Shown piece by piece: positions 37,346 to 44,834 of a stretch of DNA of 64,000 nt. Made by a program: the position numbers and the translations under genes. How positions within the stretch are numbered: the stretch's first letter is position 1; each line of letters starts with the position of its first letter. Below the pieces are notes generated by a model, which worked only from the letters and a program-made list of their open reading frames with translations, did no database searches and was not told the origin of the DNA. Origin of the DNA: Janthinobacterium sp. SUN073 (GTDB lineage: Bacteria > Pseudomonadota > Gammaproteobacteria > Burkholderiales > Burkholderiaceae_D). The stretch spans positions 1 through 64,000 of the forward strand of contig NZ_JAPUBT010000007.1 in assembly GCF_030397665.1 (NCBI RefSeq), in the 5' to 3' direction.

Positions 37346-37776
37346 GTCACTTTTTTTCAACAGGATCAATCGTTTACGCGCAAAATAAAGCGTGCATAAT
37401 CGCTGTATCACGCGAGGAGCAAATTTGTATAAAATGCGGGTCTGCGCAAAAGTTCGTGTTTACTCACAAGTCATCCTGTGGATATCAAGTGACTTATCCA
37501 CAATCGCTTCAAATTCCCCTTCTTTTCGATATCGAATGGCTTGCTGGCCCTGTGCCTGACCAGGTCTGTTGACGTTCCCATTTTGTAAAACGGTTTGGCA
37601 GTGCGCGTGATGCCGGCCGTGCCGGTTTTCGTCGCTCAGTTGTTGGCTGGATTTTTTTTTGTCGGCCAAAGCAGCTCGTCGGCTTTTTTGAGGACAGGTT
37701 TGTGAACCTTCTGGAAGGCGAAGCACAGGCAAAGCACGCGTTGTCGGGTTTACCTTAACAAGATCGTATACAAGAA

Positions 37777-37814
37777 TAGTAATAGTAGTTAACGGCGCCA
37801 TCTTCTGTGGATAA
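37777..37814. promoter_or_regulatory. DnaA-trio-like tract plus DnaA box, module 3
   Basis: TAGTAATAGTAGTTAAC (37777-37793) is followed 12 bases later by the inverted box TGTGGATAA (37806-37814). The triplets are slightly rearranged relative to modules 1 and 2, but the distance to the box is conserved. Confidence 0.52.
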
Positions 37815-38169
37815 GTCCAGATTTATCCTTGTAAACAATCGCTTGGCATGCGGATAAGCGCTGAGTAAGCGTTGTATCTGCCTGGGACGGTTTCTGGACA
37901 AAAAAACGCCGCCGGAAAAAATTTCGTTTACGCACATATCGTCCCTGTGGATATCCATACGGTTATCCACAGCTTGCAGTCCCTGTTTTTCCCAGTTTTT
38001 AGCTTGTCGCGAGGCTTGCCACGAATAATGTCGCCCTGGCCCAGCACTGGTGGTAATCTCAATGTGGCTCAACAGCCATGCATGCATGAAGAAAGACAGA
38101 CTCTGGTAACGGGACGCGGCGGGGAGACACGCCGCGCGACAGCTTGATGGCATACCGAAAGGAGCTTCA

Positions 38170-39795
38170 TTGGAATCAGCAGGCGAATACGATTACATCA
38201 TCGTGGGCGGCGGCACGGCAGGTTGCGTGCTGGCCAATCGGCTCACACGCGACAAGGATGCCAACGTTTTACTCGTGGAAGCGGGCGGCAAGGACGATTA
38301 CGTGTGGATACACATCCCCGTCGGCTATCTGCATTGCATCGGCAATCCCCGCACGGACTGGCTGTATTCCACACAGGCGGACGCGGGCCTGGGCGGGCGC
38401 AGCCTGATGTATCCGCGCGGAAAAGTGCTCGGGGGCAGCTCCTCCATCAACGGCATGATCTACATGCGCGGCCAGGCCGGCGATTACGATCACTGGGCGG
38501 ACCTGACGGACGACGCCTCCTGGCGCTGGGACAAAGTCTTGCCGCTATTCAAACAAAGCGAGGATTACTACGGCGGCGCCTCGGAAAACCATGGCGCGGG
38601 CGGTGAATGGCGCGTCGAAAAACAGCGGCTGTCGTGGGATATTTTGAATGCTTTCCGCGACGCGGCGCAGCAGGTCGGCATTCCGAAAACCAGCGATTTC
38701 AACGGTGGCGACAACAGCGGCAGCGCGTATTTCGACGTCAACCAGCGCCGCGGCATCCGCTGGAATACCTCCAAAGCGTTTTTGAAACCGGCATCGCGGC
38801 GCCCGAATTTGACCATCATGACGGGTTGCCACGTGGAACGTCTGCTGCTGGAGACGACAGAATCGGGGCCCCGTTGCACGGGCATCGTGTTTACGGGCGG
38901 CGGCACGCAGTGGCAGGCGACGGCCAAACGGGAAACCCTGCTGACGGCAGGCGCCATCGGATCGCCCCAATTGCTGCAACTGTCCGGTATCGGCCCGGCC
39001 GCCTTGCTGCACGAACACGGCATTACGCCCGTGCTGGATGCGCCTGGCGTGGGCGGCAATTTGCAAGATCACTTGCAGCTGCGCATGGTCTTTAAAGTGC
39101 AGGGCGTCAAGACTTTGAACGTGATGGCCAGCAATATTGTCGGCAAGATGCAGATCGGCTTGCAATATGCGCTATTTCAGAGCGGGCCCATGTCGATGGC
39201 GCCGTCGCAGCTGGGCGCGTTCGCCAAGTCCGATCCGCAGCAAGCCACGCCGAATCTGCAATATCACGTGCAGCCGCTCTCCCTGGACAAATTTGGCGAA
39301 CCGCTGCACGCGTTTCCCGCGTTTACGGCCAGTGTCTGCAATCTGCGCCCCACCTCGCGTGGCCACGTGCAGATCGCGTCGGCCGACAGCTATGCGGCGC
39401 CGAAGATCGTCCCTAACTATCTCAGTACCCAGCAAGACCGCGCCGTGGCGGCCGACGCCTTGCGCCTGACGCGCGCCATCGCCGCCGCGCCGGCCTTGAA
39501 AAAATTTGCGCCGCAGGAATACAAGCCTGGCGTGCAATTTCAGAGTCAGGAAGAGCTGGCGCAGGCGGCCAGCCAGATCGGCACCACCATCTTTCACCCG
39601 GTGGGCACCTGCCGCATGGGCGTGGCAGGCGATGCGTCGAGCGTGGTCGACAGCCAGCTGCGCGTGCTCGGCGTGGATGGCTTACGCGTTGTCGATGCCT
39701 CCATCATGCCGTACATTACTTCTGGTAACACGAACTCGCCCACCGTGATGATTGCGGAAAAAGCGGCGCAAATGATACATGCGGCCTGGAAATGA
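38170..39795 (+). CDS. GMC-family FAD-dependent oxidoreductase
   Basis: 541 residues, probably from the TTG at 38170, which has AAAGGAG 5 bases upstream. The FAD-binding Rossmann motif is D-Y-I-I-V-G-G-G-T-A-G-C-V-L-A. The GMC signatures (G-K-V-L-G-G-S-S-S-I-N-G-M-I-Y-x-R-G and G-A-I-G-S-P-Q-L-L-x-L-S-G-I-G) and the C-terminal active-site regions F-H-P-V-G-T-C and N-S-P-T-V are present. The family oxidises alcohols (choline, glucose, long-chain or aryl alcohols) with transfer to a quinone or oxygen. The substrate is not evident. It lies between the oriC candidate and the Liv operon. Confidence 0.9.
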   Translation: MESAGEYDYIIVGGGTAGCVLANRLTRDKDANVLLVEAGGKDDYVWIHIPVGYLHCIGNPRTDWLYSTQADAGLGGRSLMYPRGKVLGGSSSINGMIYMRGQAGDYDHWADLTDDASWRWDKVLPLFKQSEDYYGGASENHGAGGEWRVEKQRLSWDILNAFRDAAQQVGIPKTSDFNGGDNSGSAYFDVNQRRGIRWNTSKAFLKPASRRPNLTIMTGCHVERLLLETTESGPRCTGIVFTGGGTQWQATAKRETLLTAGAIGSPQLLQLSGIGPAALLHEHGITPVLDAPGVGGNLQDHLQLRMVFKVQGVKTLNVMASNIVGKMQIGLQYALFQSGPMSMAPSQLGAFAKSDPQQATPNLQYHVQPLSLDKFGEPLHAFPAFTASVCNLRPTSRGHVQIASADSYAAPKIVPNYLSTQQDRAVAADALRLTRAIAAAPALKKFAPQEYKPGVQFQSQEELAQAASQIGTTIFHPVGTCRMGVAGDASSVVDSQLRVLGVDGLRVVDASIMPYITSGNTNSPTVMIAEKAAQMIHAAWK

Positions 39796-39928
39796 CCGCG
39801 GCAAAGCGCGGGTTTGCGCTATTCGGGCTGGTGAAAAATCCCCGTAGTTATACTGTATTGTGCGTTAAATTTAAGTTGTGTATTATAAAAATGACTAAGT
39901 AGTACAAAAAGTACAACTAGGAGACACG

Positions 39929-40699
39929 ATGTCAAACGTAATCTTGGAAACAAGAAATTTGACCAAGGAATTCAAGGGTTTCACCGCAGTGAGCGAGGTG
40001 AACCTGAAGGTAGAGCGGGGCCATATCCACGCCTTGATCGGTCCTAACGGCGCCGGCAAGACCACGTGTTTCAACTTGCTCACCAAATTCCTGGTCCCCA
40101 CCGGTGGACAGATCCTGTTCAATGGGAAAGATATTACGGCAGCCAAACCGGCGCAGATCGCCCGCATGGGCGTGATCCGTTCCTTCCAGATTTCCGCCGT
40201 CTTCCCGCATCTCTCCGTGCTGCAAAATGTACGCATCGGCTTGCAGCGCCAACTGGGTACCTCGTTCCACTTCTGGCAAAGCGAACGTGCCTTGAACCAG
40301 CTCAATGACCGCGCCATGGCTTTGCTGGCCGAAGTCGACCTGACGGAGTTTGCCGACACCATCACGGTTGACATGCCGTACGGACGCAAGCGGGCGCTGG
40401 AAATTGCCACCACCCTGGCGATGGAGCCGGAAATGATGCTGCTCGACGAGCCGACCCAGGGCATGGGTCACGAAGACGTGCACCGCGTCACCGAACTGAT
40501 CAAGAAAGTCTCGGTCGGCCGCACCATTTTGATGGTGGAACACAATATGAGTGTGGTCTCTGGCATCTGCGACAAGATTTCCGTCCTGCAGCGCGGCGCC
40601 ATGCTGGCCGAAGGCAGTTACGCGGAAGTGTCGCGCAATCCGCAAGTGATGGAAGCGTACATGGGCACCACCCACGCCGAACTGGAAGGGGCACATTGA
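39929..40699 (+). CDS. livG: Branched-chain-amino-acid-type ABC transporter ATPase LivG
   Basis: 256 residues with TAGGAG upstream of the start. Walker A is G-P-N-G-A-G-K-T-T; the Walker B region is M-L-L-D-E-P-T-Q-G-M. Instead of a clear LSGGQ, the signature region reads D-M-P-Y-G-R-K-R-A-L-E-I-A, the usual LivG variant (Y-G-x-x-R-x-L-E-I-A). It energises import with LivF through LivH/LivM. The gene opens a five-gene cluster and overlaps livF by 4 bases. Confidence 0.92.
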   Translation: MSNVILETRNLTKEFKGFTAVSEVNLKVERGHIHALIGPNGAGKTTCFNLLTKFLVPTGGQILFNGKDITAAKPAQIARMGVIRSFQISAVFPHLSVLQNVRIGLQRQLGTSFHFWQSERALNQLNDRAMALLAEVDLTEFADTITVDMPYGRKRALEIATTLAMEPEMMLLDEPTQGMGHEDVHRVTELIKKVSVGRTILMVEHNMSVVSGICDKISVLQRGAMLAEGSYAEVSRNPQVMEAYMGTTHAELEGAH

Positions 40700-41421
40700 T
40701 GACCGCTAGCAACAAGGCACCCGCGCTGGAAATTGCACAACTGCACACCTGGTATGGCGAATCGCACATCTTGCATGACGTGAATTTGAAAGTGGAGCAG
40801 GGCGAAGTGGTGACTTTGCTGGGCCGCAACGGCGCCGGCCGCACGACCACCTTGCGCGCCATCATGGGGCTGACGGGGGCGCGCACGGGTTCCATCAAAG
40901 TCAATGGCGTCGAAGCGATAGGTTTGCCCACGCACAAAATCGCCCACCTGGGCATCGGCTATTGTCCTGAAGAGCGCGGCATTTTTTCCTCGCTGTCGAC
41001 GGAGGAAAACCTGATGCTGCCGCCGACCCTGGCCAGCGGCGAAAAGGGCATGTCGGTCGAGGAAATCTACGCCATGTTCCCGAATTTGCAGGAACGCCGC
41101 CACAGCCAGGGCACGCGATTGTCGGGCGGGGAACAGCAGATGCTGGCCGTGGCGCGCATCCTGCGCACGGGCGCGCGCCTGCTGCTGCTCGATGAAATTT
41201 CCGAAGGCCTGGCGCCCGTCATCGTGCAAGGGCTGGCGCGCATGATCACCACCCTGAAAGCGAAGGGATACACCATTGTGATGGTGGAACAGAATTTCCG
41301 GTTTGCCGCACCGCTGGCAGACCGGTTTTATGTGATGGAGCACGGTCAGATCGTCGAGACTTTTGCTGCATCCGAACTGGAAGCCAAGATGCCGGTATTG
41401 ACCGAGCTGCTTGGCGTGTAA
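40696..41421 (+). CDS. livF: Branched-chain-amino-acid-type ABC transporter ATPase LivF
   Basis: 241 residues, starting in the ATGA overlap with livG. The signature L-S-G-G-E-Q-Q-M-L and Walker B L-L-L-L-D-E-I-S-E-G are intact. The Walker A motif reads G-R-N-G-A-G-R-T-T: the lysine that normally contacts the ATP phosphates is arginine (codon CGC). I recall the same substitution in other betaproteobacterial LivF proteins, so it may be a lineage trait and not a defect. LivF is expected to pair with LivG in one nucleotide-binding dimer. Confidence 0.9.
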   Translation: MMTASNKAPALEIAQLHTWYGESHILHDVNLKVEQGEVVTLLGRNGAGRTTTLRAIMGLTGARTGSIKVNGVEAIGLPTHKIAHLGIGYCPEERGIFSSLSTEENLMLPPTLASGEKGMSVEEIYAMFPNLQERRHSQGTRLSGGEQQMLAVARILRTGARLLLLDEISEGLAPVIVQGLARMITTLKAKGYTIVMVEQNFRFAAPLADRFYVMEHGQIVETFAASELEAKMPVLTELLGV

Positions 41422-41491
41422 TGCCCATGTAGTTCTGTATCGTCGTCGAGCAATCGTTTAAATAGCAAACAATAATCCCAACGGAGACACT

Positions 41492-42700
41492 ATGAAACGT
41501 AACGCTATCGCCATTGCCACCGCCACTCTTTGCGCCCTGGGCTTTTCCGCTGCCGCGCACGCCCAGGTATCGGGCGACACCATCAAGATCGGTTTTATTT
41601 CCGACATGTCGGGCGTGTATTCCGACGTCGACGGCCTCGGTGGCGCGGAAGCCATCAAGATGGCGATCGCCGATGCCGGCGTGGTACTGGCCGGCAAAAA
41701 GGTGGAATTCATTTCCGCCGACCATCAAAACAAGGCCGACATCGCCGCTTCGAAGGCGCGTGAATGGTTCGACCAGCAAGGCGTCGACATGCTGATCGGC
41801 GGCACCAATTCCGGCGCCAGCCTGGCCATGGCCAAGGTGGCGGCGGAAAAGAAAAAAATCTTCATTGCCATCGGCGCTGGCTCTTCGCGCCTGACGAATG
41901 AAGAATGCACACCTTACACCGTGCATTACGCCTACGACACGGTAGCGCTGGCGCGCGGGACGGGCGGCACCATCGTCAAGCAGGGCGGCAAGAGCTGGTA
42001 TTTCATGACGGCCGATTACGCGTTTGGCCATTCGCTGGAAAAAGACACGGCCGAGGTCGTCAAGGCGGCCGGCGGCAAGGTGCTGGGCAGCGTCAAGCAT
42101 CCGCTGGGCGCCTCGGATTTCTCTTCCTTCCTGCTGCAGGCGCAGGCAGCCAAGCCGCAAATCCTGGGCCTGGCCAATGCGGGTGGCGACGCCATCAACA
42201 GCATCAAGGCGGCCAACGAGTTCGGCTTGACGAAATCGATGAAGCTGGCCGGTCTGCTGATCTTCATCAACGACATCCATTCGCTGGGCCTGAACCTGAC
42301 GCAAGGTATGTACCTGACCGATGGCTGGTACTGGGACTTGAATGCGGAAACGCGCGCCTGGTCGAAACGCTATTTTGCCAAGATGAAGAAGGAACCGTCG
42401 ATGCTGCAGGCGGCCGACTATTCGGCCGCGGCAAACTACCTGAAAGCCGTCAAGGCGATCGGCACGGATGACACCGAGAAAGTCATGGCGTATCTGAAAA
42501 AGACCAAGATCAACGACATGTTTACCCAGAATGGCGAAGTGCGCCCCGATGGCCGCATGGTGCACGATATGTATTTGATGGAAGTGAAGAAACCGTCCGA
42601 GTCGAAATACCCATGGGATTACTACAAGGTGGTTGCCACCGTGCCCGGTGCGCAAGCGTATGTGACCAAGGCTGAATCGAAGTGTTCGCTGTGGAAGTAA
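41492..42700 (+). CDS. Periplasmic substrate-binding protein of the Liv-type transporter
   Basis: 402 residues with GGAGA before the start. A classic signal peptide ends A-A-H-A-Q. The mature protein begins with the type-I periplasmic-binding fold of Peripla_BP_6/LivK relatives (I-K-I-G-F-I-S-D-M-S-G-V-Y-S-D and A-I-K-M-A-I-A-D-A-G). The set is commonly annotated for branched-chain amino acids, but relatives bind amides, urea, aromatic acids or short acyl compounds. The repeated insertion next to catabolic genes and the adjacent hydroxybutyrate enzymes leave the ligand open. Two hairpins follow the stop codon. Confidence 0.9.
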   Translation: MKRNAIAIATATLCALGFSAAAHAQVSGDTIKIGFISDMSGVYSDVDGLGGAEAIKMAIADAGVVLAGKKVEFISADHQNKADIAASKAREWFDQQGVDMLIGGTNSGASLAMAKVAAEKKKIFIAIGAGSSRLTNEECTPYTVHYAYDTVALARGTGGTIVKQGGKSWYFMTADYAFGHSLEKDTAEVVKAAGGKVLGSVKHPLGASDFSSFLLQAQAAKPQILGLANAGGDAINSIKAANEFGLTKSMKLAGLLIFINDIHSLGLNLTQGMYLTDGWYWDLNAETRAWSKRYFAKMKKEPSMLQAADYSAAANYLKAVKAIGTDDTEKVMAYLKKTKINDMFTQNGEVRPDGRMVHDMYLMEVKKPSESKYPWDYYKVVATVPGAQAYVTKAESKCSLWK

Positions 42701-42718
42701 GGCTGTAGCAACATCCAT

Positions 42719-42808
42719 AGAGTGCCCGCCGCCGCGCGGGCGCTCTGTCCTGCACGCGCTTCGCTCGCAGGGTTCGCCTTGCGCCGCCGCACTTGTTTGC
42801 GGCGGCGC
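42719..42808 (+). promoter_or_regulatory. Two strong hairpins in the gap before livH
   Basis: AGTGCCCGC...GCGGGCGCT (42721-42744) and GCGCCGCCGC-(8)-GCGGCGGCGC (42781-42808) lie between the binding-protein gene and livH. Neither is followed by a clear T run, so they look like mRNA-stabilising or attenuating structures, not full terminators. Such elements commonly raise binding-protein levels above those of the permease. Confidence 0.5.
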
Positions 42809-42861
42809 GTTTCCCTTGATACCACACCGCTACCCGGCGGTGCTTTTTATACTGTGATGCC

Positions 42862-43746
42862 ATGGAAATTTTCGGCGTTCCAATACAAGCGATGATGAGC
42901 CAGCTGCTGCTGGGTCTCGTCAACGGCTCGTTCTATGCCATGTTGTCCCTCGGTCTGGCCGTCATCTTCGGCTTGCTCAACGTTATTAATTTCTCGCACG
43001 GCGCCATGTACATGATGGGCGCCTTCCTGGCCTGGATGGGCCTCAGCTATTTCGACATCAATTACTGGGCCATGCTGGTCATCGCCCCGATTCTCGTCGG
43101 CCTGGTCGGCATCCTGATCGAAAAGACCATGTTGCGCTGGTTGTACAAGCTTGACCATTTGTACGGCTTGCTGCTGACCTTCGGCATTACCCTGATCATG
43201 GAAGGCGTGTTTCGCTCCTTCTATGGCGTCTCGGGCCAGCCGTATGCCGTGCCTGAAGCGCTGGCCGGCGCGACGGACCTGGGCTTCATGACCCTGCCGA
43301 ACTACCGCGCCTGGGTGGTGATCGCCTCGCTCTCCGTCTGCCTGGCGACCTGGTTCGTCATCGAAAAAACCAAATTAGGGGCCTACCTGCGGGCCGGCAC
43401 GGAAAACCCGAAACTGGTGGAAGCGTTCGGCATCAACGTGCCGCTGATGGTGACCTTGACGTTTGGCTTCGGCGTGGCGCTGGCCGGTTTCGCCGGCGTG
43501 CTGGCGGCACCGATCATCCAGGTCTCGCCGCTGATGGGCTCGAACCTGATCATCGTCGTGTTTGCCGTGGTGGTGATCGGCGGCATGGGTTCCATCATGG
43601 GCTCCATCCTGACGGGCCTGGGCCTGGGCGTGATCGAGGGCCTGACCCGCGTGTTCTACCCGGAAGGCTCAGCCACCGTGGTCTTCGTGGTGATGGTCAT
43701 CGTGCTGCTGCTGCGTCCCGCCGGCCTGTTCGGCAAAGAAAAGTAA
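42862..43746 (+). CDS. livH: ABC transporter permease LivH
   Basis: 294 residues with about eight hydrophobic spans. The family pattern L-L-L-G-L-V-N-G-S-F-Y-A-M-L-S-L-G-L-A-V-I-F-G-L-L-N-V-I-N appears at the start, and G-x-x-G-S-I-M-G-S-I-L-T-G-L-G-L-G near the end. It forms the inner-membrane channel with LivM. It is separated from the binding-protein gene by 161 bases containing two hairpins, and from livM by 31 bases. Confidence 0.92.
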   Translation: MEIFGVPIQAMMSQLLLGLVNGSFYAMLSLGLAVIFGLLNVINFSHGAMYMMGAFLAWMGLSYFDINYWAMLVIAPILVGLVGILIEKTMLRWLYKLDHLYGLLLTFGITLIMEGVFRSFYGVSGQPYAVPEALAGATDLGFMTLPNYRAWVVIASLSVCLATWFVIEKTKLGAYLRAGTENPKLVEAFGINVPLMVTLTFGFGVALAGFAGVLAAPIIQVSPLMGSNLIIVVFAVVVIGGMGSIMGSILTGLGLGVIEGLTRVFYPEGSATVVFVVMVIVLLLRPAGLFGKEK

Positions 43747-43777
43747 TCCTCATCAGTCATGTATTGGAGCTACCACG

Positions 43778-44758
43778 ATGAATAAGAATGTAGGCTACGC
43801 CATTGCCCTGCTGCTGGCGTTGGCGGCCCCGTTTTACGGCTATCCCGTCTTCCTGATGAAGTTGCTGTGCTTTGCCCTGTTTGCCTGTGCCTTTAACTTG
43901 CTGATCGGCTACACGGGCTTGCTGTCATTTGGCCATGCGGCCTTCTTCGGCGGCGCCGGCTATGTCACCGGCTACGCGCTGCGCACCTGGGGCTGGCCAA
44001 CGGAACTGGGCTTGCTGGCCGGCGTCGCCACGGGTGCCTTGCTGGGCCTGGTGATTGGTGGTCTGGCGATCCGCCGCCAGGGCATTTACTTTACGATGAT
44101 CACCCTGGCCCTGGCGCAGATGGTGTACTTCCTCGCCTTGCGGCTGCCGTTCACGGGCGGCGAAGATGGCTTGCAGGGTGTTCCACGTGGAACCTTGCTG
44201 GGCATGATAGACCTGGGCAATGACACCGTACTGTATTACTTCGTGCTGGCCATCTTCATCGCCGGCTTCGCCCTGATCGTGCGCACCATCCACTCGCCGT
44301 TCGGCCAGGTCCTCAAGGCCATCAAGGAAAACGAACCGCGCGCCATCTCGCTCGGTTACGACGTCAACAAGTACAAGCTGATGGCCATTGTGCTGTCCGC
44401 TTCGCTGGCCGCCTTGGCCGGTGCCACCAAGACGCTGGTGCTGGGCTTTGAAACCCTCACCGATGTGTACTGGGGCATGTCGGGCCTGGTCGTGCTGATG
44501 ACCCTGGTGGGCGGCATGGGCACCTTGTCCGGTCCCATCCTCGGTGCCGTGCTGATCATCGCGCTGGAAAACAAGCTGGGCGATGTCGGCACCTATCTGG
44601 CTACGCACACGGGCATCGAGTGGTTCGGCACCTTGGGCGAATCGGTGGGCATGGTCACGGGCGTGATTTTCGTCATCTGCGTGCTGCTGTTCCGGCGCGG
44701 CATTGTCGGCGAAGCCATCGCGCGCTTCGGCGGCAGGCCAGCCAAAGCCGCTGTCTGA
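43778..44758 (+). CDS. livM: ABC transporter permease LivM
   Basis: 326 residues, GGAG before the start. Multiple membrane spans and the LivM pattern N-L-L-I-G-Y-T-G-L-L-S-F-G-H-A-A-F-F-G are present, with the coupling segment L-K-A-I-K-E-N-E-P-R-A-I-S-L-G-Y that contacts the ATPases. It completes the transporter. A parS-like 16-mer (44179-44194) lies within the coding sequence. A terminator follows 10 bases after the stop. Confidence 0.92.
   Translation: MNKNVGYAIALLLALAAPFYGYPVFLMKLLCFALFACAFNLLIGYTGLLSFGHAAFFGGAGYVTGYALRTWGWPTELGLLAGVATGALLGLVIGGLAIRRQGIYFTMITLALAQMVYFLALRLPFTGGEDGLQGVPRGTLLGMIDLGNDTVLYYFVLAIFIAGFALIVRTIHSPFGQVLKAIKENEPRAISLGYDVNKYKLMAIVLSASLAALAGATKTLVLGFETLTDVYWGMSGLVVLMTLVGGMGTLSGPILGAVLIIALENKLGDVGTYLATHTGIEWFGTLGESVGMVTGVIFVICVLLFRRGIVGEAIARFGGRPAKAAV
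44179..44194. promoter_or_regulatory. parS-like site inside livM
   Basis: TGTTCCACGTGGAACC matches the ParB consensus TGTTTCACGTGAAACA at 13 of 16 positions and keeps the central CACGTG with symmetric flanks. Confidence 0.6.
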
Positions 44759-44767
44759 TTTTCAAGC

Positions 44768-44795
44768 AACGCCGGACGATTCGTCCGGCGTTTTT
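44768..44795 (+). terminator. Terminator of the liv cluster
   Basis: AACGCCGGACGA and TCGTCCGGCGTT form a 12-bp stem with a very short loop, followed by TTTTT. It lies just downstream of the livM stop. Confidence 0.88.
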
Positions 44796-44834
44796 CATTG
44801 TGCGTCCACTGTTACCTCAACGGAGAGAACCACC

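Larger units (their letters stand above)
36710..38169. other. Candidate replication origin (oriC): three repeats of a DnaA-box module
   Basis: About 1.46 kb without a gene. Three similar modules occur near 36,780-37,030, 37,265-37,510 and 37,750-37,980. Each has an AT-rich tract with TAG/TAA triplets, then about 12 bases later an inverted perfect DnaA box TGTGGATAA, then 140-141 bases later TGTGGATAT, then 17 bases later a perfect TTATCCACA. Box starts are 36858/36999/37016, 37337/37477/37494 and 37806/37946/37963. The constant geometry and the triplet tract next to a box resemble the DnaA-trio unwinding element. dnaA itself is not in the window. The region lies 6-15 kb from parS-like sites and parAB. 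Confidence 0.65.

Noticed and set aside
36710-38169. Plasmid-type iteron origin
   Set aside because: The repeats are DnaA-box modules hundreds of bases apart, with no Rep gene nearby and essential chromosomal genes on both sides.
38144-38407. 87-codon frame overlapping the GMC gene start
   Set aside because: It is a frame-shifted shadow; the GMC frame has the Rossmann motif and an AAAGGAG.
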